Of a stretch of 64,000 nt of DNA, positions 22,740 through 31,755 are shown one piece after another. Within the stretch, counting starts at the first letter, position 1. The number at the start of each line of letters is the position of its first letter. The translations under genes and the position numbers were made by a program. The notes under the pieces were generated by a model, which had not been told where the DNA came from, did not search any database, and saw only the letters and a program-made list of their open reading frames with translations. Source of the DNA: Leisingera sp. S132 (GTDB lineage: Bacteria > Pseudomonadota > Alphaproteobacteria > Rhodobacterales > Rhodobacteraceae); assembly GCF_025144465.1 (NCBI RefSeq), contig NZ_CP083553.1:764501-828500 (forward strand), read 5' to 3'.

Positions 22740-24917
22740 ATGACCGCGCAGCTCCGCCCCTCGCTCGTCGCCTGTCCCGCCTGTATTGCCGCCCCGCATG
22801 ACGCGGCAGAGCAGGCGCCAACCGAGGCGCGGCTGGCGCTGTCTCTGCCGGGCATCCACTGCCAGGCCTGTATTTCGACGGTGGAGCGGGAGCTGAACGC
22901 CCATCCGGGCATCCATTCGGCTCGGGTGAACCTGACCCTGAAACGGGCGCTGATCGAGGCAGACCCGGAGGTGCGCGCCGCCGACCTGATCCCGGTGCTG
23001 GAGCGGGCCGGTTTCGAGGCGCATGAACTGGATCTCGCAGCGCTGGCGGCCACCCAGAATGACAAGGCCGGGCGGGATCTTCTGATGCGCTTGGCGGTGG
23101 CCTTTTTCGCCTCGATGAACGTGATGCTCCTGTCGATCTCGGTCTGGTCAGGCGCGTCTGATGCCACGCGGGACATGTTCCACTGGATTTCGGCTGCCAT
23201 CACATTCCCTGCGATCATCTTCTCGGCGCAGCCCTTCTTTGCCAACGCCTGGACCGCGCTGCGGGTCGGGCGGCTGAACATGGATGTGCCGATTGTCCTG
23301 GCGCTGGTGCTGGCGCTCATCACATCGCTGTGGGAAACCTTCCTTTCGGGCGAACATGCTTATTTCGACGCAGCTCTGACGCTCACGTTTTTCCTGCTGG
23401 CGGGCCGATATCTGGACTACCGTACCCGCGCTGTGGCGCGCTCGGCAGCAGAGGAACTGGCGGCGCTGGAAGTACCCCGTGCGATCCGGCTGCTGGAGGG
23501 TGACGAATACGAGGTTCCGGTTGCGGATCTGGCCATTGGCGACCTGATCCTGGTGCGCCCCGGCGGGCGGATGCCGGTCGATGGCGAGATCGTTGACGGC
23601 CAGTCCGAACTCGACCGGTCGCTGCTGACCGGGGAAACCCTGCCGGTTTTTGCTGAACCGGGTCTGGCTGTCTCCGCCGGTGAGGTGAACCTCACAGGCC
23701 CGCTGACCATCCGCGCAACCGCGGTGGGCGAGGACACATCGCTGCACCGGATGGCGGATCTGGTTGCCATCGCGGAATCCGGCCGGTCCCGTTATACGTC
23801 ACTGGCCGATAGTGCTGCGAAACTTTACGCGCCCGGCGTGCACATTCTGTCGGCGCTCGCCTTTGCCGGCTGGTATCTCTACACTTTCGACATCCGCACG
23901 GCGCTGAACATCGCCGCCGCGGTGCTGATCATCACCTGCCCTTGTGCGCTGGGCCTTGCGGTGCCTGCAGTGACAACCGCTGCCTCGGGCCGGCTGTTCA
24001 AGCGGGGCATGCTGATAAAACACGCCACCGCGCTGGAACGGCTGGCAGAAGTGGATACCGTCGTCTTTGACAAGACAGGCACGCTGACCTCCGGCACGCC
24101 GGAAGTCACCAACCTGGGCGATCACGCCCGCGCGGATCTCGAGATCGCCCTGACGCTGGCCGAAGCCTCCTCGCACCCGCTGTCGGTGGCGCTCTCCCGC
24201 GCCGCGCGGGCTGCAGGAATCAAGCCTGCTGCGGTGCAGAACATCACCGAGGTGCCGGGATATGGCGCCGAAGGCCTGTTCGGCGGCACCTGTGTCCGGC
24301 TGGGCCGTGCAGCCTGGGTCGGGGCCGCGCAGGGCAGACAGACAGCAGCCTGGCTCGATACCGGGGCAGGCGAGCCCAGGCCTTTCCTCTGCACGGATGC
24401 CTTGCGCCCCGGCGCGGCAGAAGCCGTGCAGGCGCTGAAGGCGGCCGGCAAGGATGTGCTGCTGATTTCCGGTGACACCACTGGTGCGGTCGAGGACCTG
24501 GCCGGGCGGCTGGGCATTTCCAAATGGGTGGCTGAGGCGCTGCCTGCGGATAAATCCGCCCGGGTTCAGTTGCTCTCGGATCAGGGCCAAAAGGTGCTGA
24601 TGGTCGGCGATGGCCTCAACGACACCGCGGCGCTGGCAGCGGCGCATGTCTCCATCTCTCCGGCTTCAGCCCTGGACGCGGCGCGTGTAGCCTCCGACAT
24701 CGTGCTGCTAGGGCAGGATCTTGAGCCCATAGCCGAGGCCTGCGGCGTGGCGCAAAAGGCCACACGCCGCATCCGTGAAAACTTCCGCATTGCCACGCTC
24801 TACAATGTGATTGCAGTGCCGCTGGCGATTGCGGGGCTGGCAACGCCCTTGATTGCAGCGCTGGCGATGTCTACCTCCTCCATAACCGTTTCCCTCAACG
24901 CGCTGCGGCTGCGCTGA
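22740..24917 (+). CDS. ccoI: Copper-exporting P1B-type ATPase CcoI (FixI/CopA2-type)
   Basis: A 725-residue P-type ATPase that moves Cu(I) out of the cytoplasm for cbb3 oxidase assembly. An N-terminal CPAC motif and a heavy-metal domain (GIHCQACIST) precede the membrane part. TGE is in LLTGETLPV, the metal-binding span has CPCALGLAVP, the phosphorylated Asp is in DKTGTLTSG, HP in SSHPLSVAL, and GDGLNDTAAL closes the P domain. Third in ccoGHIS; placement rather than sequence separates it from detoxifying CopA. Confidence 0.94.
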   Translation: MTAQLRPSLVACPACIAAPHDAAEQAPTEARLALSLPGIHCQACISTVERELNAHPGIHSARVNLTLKRALIEADPEVRAADLIPVLERAGFEAHELDLAALAATQNDKAGRDLLMRLAVAFFASMNVMLLSISVWSGASDATRDMFHWISAAITFPAIIFSAQPFFANAWTALRVGRLNMDVPIVLALVLALITSLWETFLSGEHAYFDAALTLTFFLLAGRYLDYRTRAVARSAAEELAALEVPRAIRLLEGDEYEVPVADLAIGDLILVRPGGRMPVDGEIVDGQSELDRSLLTGETLPVFAEPGLAVSAGEVNLTGPLTIRATAVGEDTSLHRMADLVAIAESGRSRYTSLADSAAKLYAPGVHILSALAFAGWYLYTFDIRTALNIAAAVLIITCPCALGLAVPAVTTAASGRLFKRGMLIKHATALERLAEVDTVVFDKTGTLTSGTPEVTNLGDHARADLEIALTLAEASSHPLSVALSRAARAAGIKPAAVQNITEVPGYGAEGLFGGTCVRLGRAAWVGAAQGRQTAAWLDTGAGEPRPFLCTDALRPGAAEAVQALKAAGKDVLLISGDTTGAVEDLAGRLGISKWVAEALPADKSARVQLLSDQGQKVLMVGDGLNDTAALAAAHVSISPASALDAARVASDIVLLGQDLEPIAEACGVAQKATRRIRENFRIATLYNVIAVPLAIAGLATPLIAALAMSTSSITVSLNALRLR

Positions 24918-24947
24918 ACCCGCACCCGCAAAACTGGTACTGAGCTT

Positions 24948-25106
24948 ATGAGTGTCCTTGCCTATCTGATCCCGATTTCGCTGATCCTCGGCTCAGTGGG
25001 GCTTGCGGCGTTTTTCTACACAGTGCGCAGCAACCAGTACGATGATCCAGAGGGTGACGCCCGCCGTATCCTTAATGACGAGTGGGACGATAAGCCTAAG
25101 CCCTGA
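24948..25106 (+). CDS. ccoS: cbb3 oxidase maturation protein CcoS
   Basis: A 52-residue single-span protein, MSVLAYLIPISLILGSVGLA then AFFYTVRSNQYDDPEGDARR. The QYDD-x-EGDA-RIL stretch is the CcoS signature. It is needed for haem or copper insertion into cbb3 oxidase. It lies 30 bp after ccoI and ends the operon. Confidence 0.93.
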   Translation: MSVLAYLIPISLILGSVGLAAFFYTVRSNQYDDPEGDARRILNDEWDDKPKP

Positions 25107-25127
25107 CGGGCGGCCGTTAACCAAAAA

Positions 25128-25260
25128 CTCCCGCCCCCGCAGGTGCCCTGGCTGGCGCCAGAACACCTTGGCGGCATTGGGCGTGGCACCGCGCTTTGCG
25201 CGGTGCCACGCCCAACGGGAGGAGGGGTTTTCAAAAGAAAAGCCTGACGACGGGCGGGAG
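25128..25260. other. Structured intergenic region with nested inverted repeats
   Basis: A perfect 18-bp stem (25177-25194 with 25198-25215, loop TTT) is enclosed by a second inverted pair, CTCCCGCCC near 25128 and GGGCGGGAG near 25252. No T tract follows the stem, so it is not a plain intrinsic terminator. No open reading frame of note. It could be a 3' RNA structure of ccoS, a small RNA or a repeat element. Confidence 0.6.
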
Positions 25261-25283
25261 AGGCCGCTGGAATGGGACCACAA

Positions 25284-25309
25284 AAAAGGCGCCTTCGCGG
25301 GCGCCTTTT
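25284..25309 (-). terminator. Intrinsic terminator after the DD-carboxypeptidase gene
   Basis: Arms AAAAGGCGCC and GGCGCCTTTT around a TTCGCG loop, followed by a T run on the minus strand, 23 bp past the stop codon. Confidence 0.9.
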
Positions 25310-25331
25310 CTGATTTGTGGTGTCACCGCAC

Positions 25332-27008
25332 TCAGGACGGTCCAATCGGCGCGCAGGTCACGTTGCGGGCGTTCAGGCGGCGGCAGGCCAATTCTGCCTG
25401 CTCCTGGCTCATGCCCAGGAAGTTGGCCTCGAACCCGCGGCGGGTCTTGGCGACTTTGCGCAGGGTGCCGTCCAGTGTTTCCAGTTCCGACAGCGCGGTG
25501 CGCAGCAGCACCTTCTCGGCCTGGTAGCGGCTGGTATACAGCCCCACATTGACCCCCCAGTAGCGGCCGCCGGACGTGGACAGGCGGGTCACAACAACGG
25601 GCTCCGGCTCAGGTGCGGCTCCGGTCAGGCTGGCCGGGCGGGCCACGGGGCGCAGGCCGGTGAAGGGCACCTTCTGCACGGCCGCGAGTATGACCGGCTC
25701 CGCTGTCTCCTCGGCTGGCTGCGGTTCGGCTTCCGCTTCGGCGAGGGCCACGGCAATGCTCTCGCGCAGGGCATCCCCCTGAACAAGGCTGTCCGCACTG
25801 ACTGTCTGAACGTTCTCAATCTGCTCCTGCTGGCTGTCTGCCGCCGGGTTGCCTGCCGTTTCAGGCGCAGTTCCTCCGGCAGCCCCGGCAGAGGCAACGG
25901 CTGCAGCTGGGGCGGCATCTTCTTCAGGCTCGCTAACCGGTGTCTGGAGCGCTTCTTCGAGGGCGGCAACCAGAACGGGCGATTCGCTGGCGCCGGGGCG
26001 CGACTTGGGACGCAGGCTGGTGTTCACCTGGCCACTCACCCTGAGGGTCTTGCCTGCCACGCCAGATGTGGACTCGTCACCGGCATCGGCAACCACCACA
26101 TTGCCCGCTCCCTGATAAGCCGGCCGCCGCGGTTTGCGCAGCGCGGCGCGCGACGGCGCCCGGCGGAAGCCAAGGTCCAGCAGCTCCGCCACCTTGGCAT
26201 TGCGCGAGGCGGTGGATTTGCCGCCGAACACAGTGGCGATGATCCGTTCATTGCCGCGCTTGGCCGATGCAACGAGGTTGAAGCCGGCGGCGCGGGTATA
26301 GCCGGTCTTGATCCCGTCGGCACCGCGGTAGGCCGCCAGCAGGCGGCGGTTGGTATTGGGTACCTCGCGGATGCCTGCATGGGTCGAGCGGCGCGAGAAC
26401 AGGTTGTAATACTCTGGATAGTCATACAGCAGATGCCGCCCCAGCGTGGTCATGTCGCTGGCGGTCGACAGATGCCCGCTGGCGGTCAGCCCGTGGGCGT
26501 TCTTGAAGGTTGTGCGGCTCATCCCCAGCGCCTTGGCGGTGCGGTTCATCCGGCGGGCAAAGGCGGCTTCGGATCCGGACAGGGTCTCGCCGATTGCAGT
26601 GGCGGCGTCATTGGCGGACTTCACCGCCGCGGCGCGGATCAGGTACCGGAAGGCAATTTTCTGGCCTGCTTTCAGCCCCAGCTTGGATGGCGGCTCGGCG
26701 GCGGCATTGCGGCTGATCCGGACCTTGGTGTCCAGGGTGATCTCGCCGTTCCGAACGGCCTCAAACGCGATGTAGAGTGTCATCATTTTGGTCAGCGATG
26801 CCGGGTGCAGCCGGGTGTCGGCATTGCGCGAATGCAGGACCTCTCCGGTGCGGGCGTCGATGACCATCGCTGCATAGGGCGCGGCTGCGCCCCGATGCGG
26901 CTGAATCGCTGCCGTAAGAACTGCCAAAAGAAAGACCGCGGTTGCCCATAGGAACCGGGTACGGGAATACCGGCTGGACGCCGGACTTACCTGCGTGATC
27001 ACTGCCAT
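25332..27008 (-). CDS. D-alanyl-D-alanine carboxypeptidase (peptidase S11) with C-terminal SPOR domain
   Basis: A 558-residue low-molecular-weight penicillin-binding protein that trims peptidoglycan stem peptides in the periplasm. A membrane signal (FLWATAVFLLAVLTAAI) is followed by the SLTK tetrad (SLTKMMTLY), the SAND motif (KSANDAATA) and KTG (IKTGYTRAAG). A long Ala/Pro/Glu-rich linker (about 290-460) leads to a SPOR domain (RYWGVNVGLYTSRYQAEKVL), which would target it to denuded septal peptidoglycan. The linked S11-SPOR form is well known in alphaproteobacteria. Confidence 0.93.
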   Translation of the reverse strand: MAVITQVSPASSRYSRTRFLWATAVFLLAVLTAAIQPHRGAAAPYAAMVIDARTGEVLHSRNADTRLHPASLTKMMTLYIAFEAVRNGEITLDTKVRISRNAAAEPPSKLGLKAGQKIAFRYLIRAAAVKSANDAATAIGETLSGSEAAFARRMNRTAKALGMSRTTFKNAHGLTASGHLSTASDMTTLGRHLLYDYPEYYNLFSRRSTHAGIREVPNTNRRLLAAYRGADGIKTGYTRAAGFNLVASAKRGNERIIATVFGGKSTASRNAKVAELLDLGFRRAPSRAALRKPRRPAYQGAGNVVVADAGDESTSGVAGKTLRVSGQVNTSLRPKSRPGASESPVLVAALEEALQTPVSEPEEDAAPAAAVASAGAAGGTAPETAGNPAADSQQEQIENVQTVSADSLVQGDALRESIAVALAEAEAEPQPAEETAEPVILAAVQKVPFTGLRPVARPASLTGAAPEPEPVVVTRLSTSGGRYWGVNVGLYTSRYQAEKVLLRTALSELETLDGTLRKVAKTRRGFEANFLGMSQEQAELACRRLNARNVTCAPIGPS

Positions 27009-27194
27009 GTTTGCCTCGTGCCGCCGGTTTTCCGGCTGACGTTTTTGCCTGTGCTGGAAAGCGTAACACAGGGTTTACGAGGAATAAACAGGCGCGAATG
27101 CGTGCTGTTTGGCGCATCGGCCAAACCGTGCCGGCATCTTGTGTGCCGAGCGGTTCCGGCCGCTAGATGCGGCAAGTCCTAACGAAATGTTATC

Positions 27195-27235
27195 AAAAAA
27201 AGTTGCCTCTGCGGCCGCGATCAGCGGCCGGAGGC
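27195..27235 (-). terminator. Intrinsic terminator after the CHMI gene
   Basis: On the minus strand a GC-rich stem (27235-27224 with 27218-27205, one small bulge) is followed by seven T residues. Confidence 0.85.
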
Positions 27236-27268
27236 GCCTGCCGGGAGAGTTTTGGCTGGTTTATCCGT

Positions 27269-27595
27269 TCATCCGCCGTGGAAATTGGTCACATAGAACG
27301 GGGTGGAATAGCTGAGGCCAAGGGAGAATTCACAGGGCTTGTGCAGCCGCGCCTTGATGCGGGATTCGAGGTCTGCCAGCAATGCCCTGGAAAAGGCTTC
27401 ATCCCGGTGAGGCTTGGTCAGCAGTGCGACGCTGATGGTGATATGCGAGTGGTGGTACTGGCCCGCAGGGTAGGCGCGGCCCTTGCAGGCGCCCGCGCCG
27501 CTGTCGTGTTCCAGTATGACCGTTTCGATTTCGGCAAGAATGGCCTCTGCATCGACATCCAGGTCGCTGGAGTACGTCAATTCTGCATGGGGCAT
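27269..27595 (-). CDS. 5-carboxymethyl-2-hydroxymuconate delta-isomerase-like tautomerase
   Basis: A 108-residue tautomerase-superfamily protein. The mature N-terminus would be Pro2 (MPHAELTYS), the catalytic base of the family; the YHHSHITISVALL strand and the KPCEFSLGLSY end match CHMI (HpcD) of homoprotocatechuate breakdown. No other hpc gene is near, so the physiological substrate is uncertain. It is 43 bp downstream of the HAD gene on the same strand and ends at a clear terminator. Confidence 0.8.
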   Translation of the reverse strand: MPHAELTYSSDLDVDAEAILAEIETVILEHDSGAGACKGRAYPAGQYHHSHITISVALLTKPHRDEAFSRALLADLESRIKARLHKPCEFSLGLSYSTPFYVTNFHGG

Positions 27596-27638
27596 GTATC
27601 CGGGGCTCCTTTGGCGTTTGCCGAAGGAATAACGCCGC

Positions 27639-28352
27639 TCAGCCCAGGCTGTCCACCAGATCCGCCAGCCCGCCCAGATCGGCGATCTCCGTGTACCGCG
27701 GGCTGTATTCCGGCGCCTCGGCGTGCTCGACCTCCCAGATCAGCCCGTGCGGCACATAGGTGCCCCAGCCGCCGGCCTCGATCACTGGCACCACGTCGGA
27801 CCGCATCGAGTTGCCGACCATCATCGCGCGGTCCGGACCATCGCCATGGCGGTTGAAGATGTCCACATAGACGTCTGGCGTCTTTTCCGAGACCACCTCG
27901 ACGCCGTCAAACAGCTCCCCCAGGCCGGACTGCGCCAGCTTGCGCTCCTGATCCAGCAGGTCGCCCTTGGTGATCAGCACCACCTTGTAGCGGCCCGCAA
28001 CGGACTCCACCGCCTCCCGCGCATGGGGCAGCAGCTCGATCGGATAGGACAGCATCATCTGGCCCGCGGTGATCAGCTCCTTGACGACGGCTGCAGGCAC
28101 CCGCTCGCCGGTCACTTCGATCGCGGTTTCGATCATCGACAGGGTGAACCCCTTCACCCCGTAACCATAGCGCCCCAGATTGCGCTTCTCGGCGTCCAGC
28201 AGCAGGCGCTCCAGCTGTTCTGGGCCGACATCCGCAGGCGTGTGATCCTGCAGCAATTCGGCAAACCGCTCCTGCGTTACGCGGAAGAACCGTTCATTGT
28301 GCCAAAGCGTATCATCGGCATCAAAACCGATTGTTGTCAAATTAGGTGTCAA
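27639..28352 (-). CDS. HAD-family hydrolase
   Basis: A 237-residue phosphatase-like HAD protein. Motif I is [12 protein letters not shown], motif [12 protein letters not shown], the conserved Lys is in [10 protein letters not shown], and motif IV is [11 protein letters not shown]. The alpha-helical cap between motifs I and II marks subfamily I. Substrate unknown. Its start faces clpS, 88 bp away; the two share a divergent promoter region. Confidence 0.85.
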   Translation of the reverse strand: MTPNLTTIGFDADDTLWHNERFFRVTQERFAELLQDHTPADVGPEQLERLLLDAEKRNLGRYGYGVKGFTLSMIETAIEVTGERVPAAVVKELITAGQMMLSYPIELLPHAREAVESVAGRYKVVLITKGDLLDQERKLAQSGLGELFDGVEVVSEKTPDVYVDIFNRHGDGPDRAMMVGNSMRSDVVPVIEAGGWGTYVPHGLIWEVEHAEAPEYSPRYTEIADLGGLADLVDSLG

Positions 28353-28440
28353 TCTGCCGGTCTCAGTCTCTTTTCCTCTACGCCATAGACGCTATATAAG
28401 CGTCACAGTTAATTCCACGTATCATTGGATCAAATTGCCT

Positions 28441-28782
28441 ATGCCGCTGCTGCCGACAATGATGACTGATCATTCTGACGACGACACGGAATCCGGCGTT
28501 CTGACCAAGACGCGGCCCAAGACCAAGCGCCCGCCGCGCTATAAGGTGCTGCTGCTGAATGACGACTACACCCCGATGGAATTCGTGGTGATGGTGCTGG
28601 AACGCTTCTTCGGCATGACCCACGCGCAGGCGTTTGAGATCATGCTGACTGTGCACAAGAAGGGCGTTGCCGTGGTCGGCGTGTTCAGCCATGAGGTGGC
28701 GGAAACCAAGGTGGGCCAGGTGATGGATTTCGCCCGCCGCCACCAGCACCCGCTGCAGTGCACCATGGAAAAAGAAGAATAA
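28441..28782 (+). CDS. clpS: ATP-dependent Clp protease adaptor ClpS
   Basis: A 113-residue N-recognin. The core [20 protein letters not shown] and the [21 protein letters not shown] stretch carry the residues that bind N-degrons and the ClpA N-domain. The start is uncertain: ATG 28441 is used, but ATG 28459 and 28462 are also in frame and none has a strong ribosome site. clpA is not next to it in this window. Confidence 0.93.
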   Translation: MPLLPTMMTDHSDDDTESGVLTKTRPKTKRPPRYKVLLLNDDYTPMEFVVMVLERFFGMTHAQAFEIMLTVHKKGVAVVGVFSHEVAETKVGQVMDFARRHQHPLQCTMEKEE

Positions 28783-28794
28783 AGAGGCCCTTAG

Positions 28795-29784
28795 ATGTCC
28801 GTACGCTTGTCCTTGGCCGCCCAATCGGGCGGCTTTGCTGTGCCTGCTGAGGGCCGCATTGCCGTGTTCCATCCGCGCAGCGAACACGATCTGTCGGTGC
28901 TGCCCAAGGAGCAGGTTCTGGTCATCCAGCCGCTCCGCCCGGATCATGATCATTTCGCAGGGCAGGGCTACGCTTGCGCACCTGCACTGGAGGCCGGGGC
29001 TGAGTACGCTGCCGCCGTCGTCTTTTTGCCGCGGGCCAAGGCACTGGCCCGGATGCTGGTGGCGCAGGCCGCCGCGGTCACCGCGGGGCAGGTGCTGATC
29101 GACGGCGCCAAAACGGAAGGCATCGATTCGGTGCTGAAGGACCTGCGCAAGCGCTGCGCGCCCTCCGCGCCGGTCTCCAAGGCGCATGGCAAGGTGTTCT
29201 GGATCGAGGGCGGCACCGGTCTGTCCGATTGGCTGCCTGACGGCCCGCAGCAGGTCGAGGGCTTCATCACTGCCCCGGGCGTGTTCTCGGCGGATGGCAT
29301 CGACCCGGCCTCCCGGATGCTGGCGGCAGCCCTGCCGCAAAAGCTGGGCCGCTGCGTGGCGGATCTTGGTGCCGGCTGGGGCTATCTCTCGGCGCAGGTG
29401 CTGCAGCGCGAGGGGGTTGAAGACCTGCACTTGGTTGAGGCCGACCATGCCGCACTGGCCTGCGCCCGCCTGAATGCAGCGGATCCACGGTCGCATTTCC
29501 ACTGGGCTGATGCCCGGACATGGAAGGCGCCGGGCGTGGTGAGCACTGTGGTCATGAATCCGCCGTTCCACAGCGGCCGCGCAGCCGAACCCGCGATCGG
29601 GCAGGCCTTCATCGCTTCGGCGGCCTCCATGCTTGCCGCCAGCGGCAATCTGTGGATGGTCGCCAACCGGCACCTGCCGTATGAGACCGCGCTGGCGGAA
29701 AAATTCGCCCAGGTGCGCGAGGAGGGCGGAGACAACCGCTTCAAGATCCTGCATGCGGCCAAGCCGAAGCGCGGGCGCAAGTAA
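28795..29784 (+). CDS. Class I SAM-dependent methyltransferase, RsmC-like
   Basis: A 329-residue protein with two tandem Rossmann-type halves, as in RsmC/RsmD-like 16S rRNA guanine-N2 methyltransferases. The SAM-binding loop is VADLGAGWGYLS and the catalytic motif is NPPFHSGR, which suits methylation of an exocyclic amino group. The N-terminal half keeps the fold but has no NPPF motif. It follows clpS by 12 bp, with AAAGAGG before the start. RsmC is the best guess; other rRNA targets remain possible. Confidence 0.82.
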   Translation: MSVRLSLAAQSGGFAVPAEGRIAVFHPRSEHDLSVLPKEQVLVIQPLRPDHDHFAGQGYACAPALEAGAEYAAAVVFLPRAKALARMLVAQAAAVTAGQVLIDGAKTEGIDSVLKDLRKRCAPSAPVSKAHGKVFWIEGGTGLSDWLPDGPQQVEGFITAPGVFSADGIDPASRMLAAALPQKLGRCVADLGAGWGYLSAQVLQREGVEDLHLVEADHAALACARLNAADPRSHFHWADARTWKAPGVVSTVVMNPPFHSGRAAEPAIGQAFIASAASMLAASGNLWMVANRHLPYETALAEKFAQVREEGGDNRFKILHAAKPKRGRK

Positions 29785-29868
29785 CCGCGCGCGCGGCGCA
29801 ATGGCGGTTTCCAAACCGGCAGGCGCGGTCTAACGTGCGGGCCAAATGCCATAGGGGAGCACCCTTTC

Positions 29869-30675
29869 ATGTCCTTTTCCATTTCCGGAAAGACTGCCAT
29901 CGTGACCGGCGCCGCCAGCGGCATCGGACTGGCAATCGGCAAGCAGTTTGCCGATGCCGGCGCCAATGTGATGTTTGCCGACATGCATGAAGCGCAATTG
30001 GTTGATGAGCTGGGAGAGCAGGCCGACGAAAGCAATATCCGCTATTTTGCCGGCGACCTGCGCGAGCGGCTGACCATAGCCAACCTGCTGTCCGCCACCA
30101 TCGACGCCTTTGACGATATCGACATTCTGGTCAACGGCGCGCGGCAGGTGGTGGCGACCGACGCGCTGGATCCTCAGGACCAGACTCTGGACCAGCTCCT
30201 GAACCAAAGCCTGCTGCCGTCAGTGCGCCTGTCCCAGCAGGTTGCCAAGCGGATGATCAAGCAGGGAGAGGAGCATGAGGACGGCGACGGCCCGCTCGGC
30301 ACCATTATCAATCTGTCATCGATAGCGGCCCGCCGCACCCACCCGGACCTGATGGCCTATTCGGTGGCCTCTGCCGCGCTGGACCAGGTCACGCGGTCCT
30401 TGGCAGTGGCGCTGGCGCCGCACCGGATCAGGGTCAATTCGATTGCCTTCGGTTCAGTAATGAGCGCTTCGATGCAGGAAACCCTCAAGGAAAACCGCGG
30501 TTTCCGCCAGGATATCGAGGCGCATACGCCGCTGGGCCGGGTGGCCTCTCCGACGGAACTGACCGAGACAGCCCAGTATCTGGCTTCAGACGCCTCCGGG
30601 TTCATGACCGGCCAGGTGCTCACGCTGGATGGCGGCCGCACCTTGCTGGATCCGGTCTCCGCACCGATGCACTGA
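29869..30675 (+). CDS. Short-chain dehydrogenase/reductase lacking the active-site lysine
   Basis: A 268-residue SDR with a normal cofactor loop (TGAASGIGLAIG) and catalytic Ser in NLSSIAARR. The usual Y-x3-K reads YSVAS, so the lysine is a serine. Lys lowers the Tyr pKa in active SDRs, so the enzyme may be altered or inactive. C-terminal FMTGQVLTLDGG is standard. It ends 12 bp before hemF on the same strand, so the two are probably co-transcribed. Either a pseudoenzyme or an SDR subfamily with a different catalytic set. Confidence 0.85.
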   Translation: MSFSISGKTAIVTGAASGIGLAIGKQFADAGANVMFADMHEAQLVDELGEQADESNIRYFAGDLRERLTIANLLSATIDAFDDIDILVNGARQVVATDALDPQDQTLDQLLNQSLLPSVRLSQQVAKRMIKQGEEHEDGDGPLGTIINLSSIAARRTHPDLMAYSVASAALDQVTRSLAVALAPHRIRVNSIAFGSVMSASMQETLKENRGFRQDIEAHTPLGRVASPTELTETAQYLASDASGFMTGQVLTLDGGRTLLDPVSAPMH

Positions 30676-30687
30676 TTGGACTGACAA

Positions 30688-31581
30688 TTGACTGCTGAAA
30701 TGAAAGAAGAAAAGGCCCGGGCTGCGGCCTGGTTCCGGGAATTGCGCGACCAGATCGTCGCGGCCTTCGAGGCACTGGAGGACAGCCATGCTGAGGGTCC
30801 GTTTGCGGAAATGGACCCGGGCCGGTTTGATGTGACCGAAACCAAACGCACCTCGGACGACGGTTCCGACGCGGGCGGCGGGCTGATGAGCGTGATGCGC
30901 GGCGGCCGGGTTTTTGAGAAGGTCGGCGTCAACATCTCCGAGGTCTACGGCACGCTGGGCGAACGCGCGCAGGCCGCGATGGCGGCGCGCAAGGGTATTC
31001 CCGGCATGAAGGATGACCCGCGTTTTTGGGCCTCCGGGATTTCGCTGGTTGCCCATATGCGCAACCCGCATGTTCCCGCCGTGCACATGAATACCCGCAT
31101 GTTCTGGACCCCGCACGCCTGGTGGTTCGGCGGCGGCTCGGATCTGAACCCGTGCATCGAATACGCAGAAGACACCGCGCATTTCCACGGGCAGCAGAAA
31201 CAGCACTTGGACCCGCACGGGGCAGAGCATTACCCGCGGCTCAAGGAGTGGGCGGATGAGTATTTTTACATCCCCCACCGCAAGCGCGCCCGCGGAGTAG
31301 GGGGCATCTTCATGGATGACCAGAACTCCGGTGATTGGTCCGCAGATTTTGCCCTGACCCGGGACATCGGCCGCGCCTTCCTGCCGGCCTTCGTGCCGCT
31401 GGTCGAAAAGCGCCGGGTGCAGGCATTTGATGAGGCAGACAAGGACGCCCAGCTGATCCACCGCGGCCTCTATGCGGAATACAATCTGGTCTACGATCGC
31501 GGCACCAAGTTCGGGCTGGAAACCGGCCATGATGCCAATGCGGTGCTGATGAGCCTGCCGCCCCTGGCCAAATGGGTCTGA
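30688..31581 (+). CDS. hemF: Oxygen-dependent coproporphyrinogen III oxidase HemF
   Basis: A 297-residue enzyme that decarboxylates coproporphyrinogen III to protoporphyrinogen IX with O2. Recognised by GGLMSVMRGGRVFEKVGVN, PAVHMNTRMF, WFGGGSDLNP and the C-terminal YDRGTKFGLETG. The start is either TTG 30688, used here because it gives the usual N-terminal length, or ATG 30700; neither has a strong ribosome site. It follows the SDR gene closely and ends at a clear terminator. Confidence 0.95.
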   Translation: MTAEMKEEKARAAAWFRELRDQIVAAFEALEDSHAEGPFAEMDPGRFDVTETKRTSDDGSDAGGGLMSVMRGGRVFEKVGVNISEVYGTLGERAQAAMAARKGIPGMKDDPRFWASGISLVAHMRNPHVPAVHMNTRMFWTPHAWWFGGGSDLNPCIEYAEDTAHFHGQQKQHLDPHGAEHYPRLKEWADEYFYIPHRKRARGVGGIFMDDQNSGDWSADFALTRDIGRAFLPAFVPLVEKRRVQAFDEADKDAQLIHRGLYAEYNLVYDRGTKFGLETGHDANAVLMSLPPLAKWV

Positions 31582-31603
31582 CCCGCCCTTTCTGAAACAG
31601 CAG

Positions 31604-31630
31604 CGCGCCGCCCCAGAACGGCGCGTTTTT
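31604..31630 (+). terminator. Intrinsic terminator after hemF
   Basis: Stem CGCGCCG/CGGCGCG with an 8-base loop followed by TTTTT, 22 bp after the stop. Confidence 0.9.
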
Positions 31631-31755
31631 CTTGCGGCGGATTTACGCTGATCTGTGCCCTTTGGGGCGCGACTTTGCGCTGCCCTGCGCTAAGATGAAA
31701 CTCAACAGGCAAAGAAAAGAGCGGTAGTAGCGAAGCGAGGCAGGGAGCACATCAC

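Noticed and set aside
20320-22821. 833-residue open frame on the minus strand over ccoG and ccoH
   Set aside because: It is the antisense shadow of GC-rich genes. The plus strand there encodes clear Fe-S and membrane motifs, and the minus frame shows none.
28378-29814. 478-residue minus-strand frame over clpS and the methyltransferase
   Set aside because: Both plus-strand genes have firm motifs; the minus frame has no recognisable domain.
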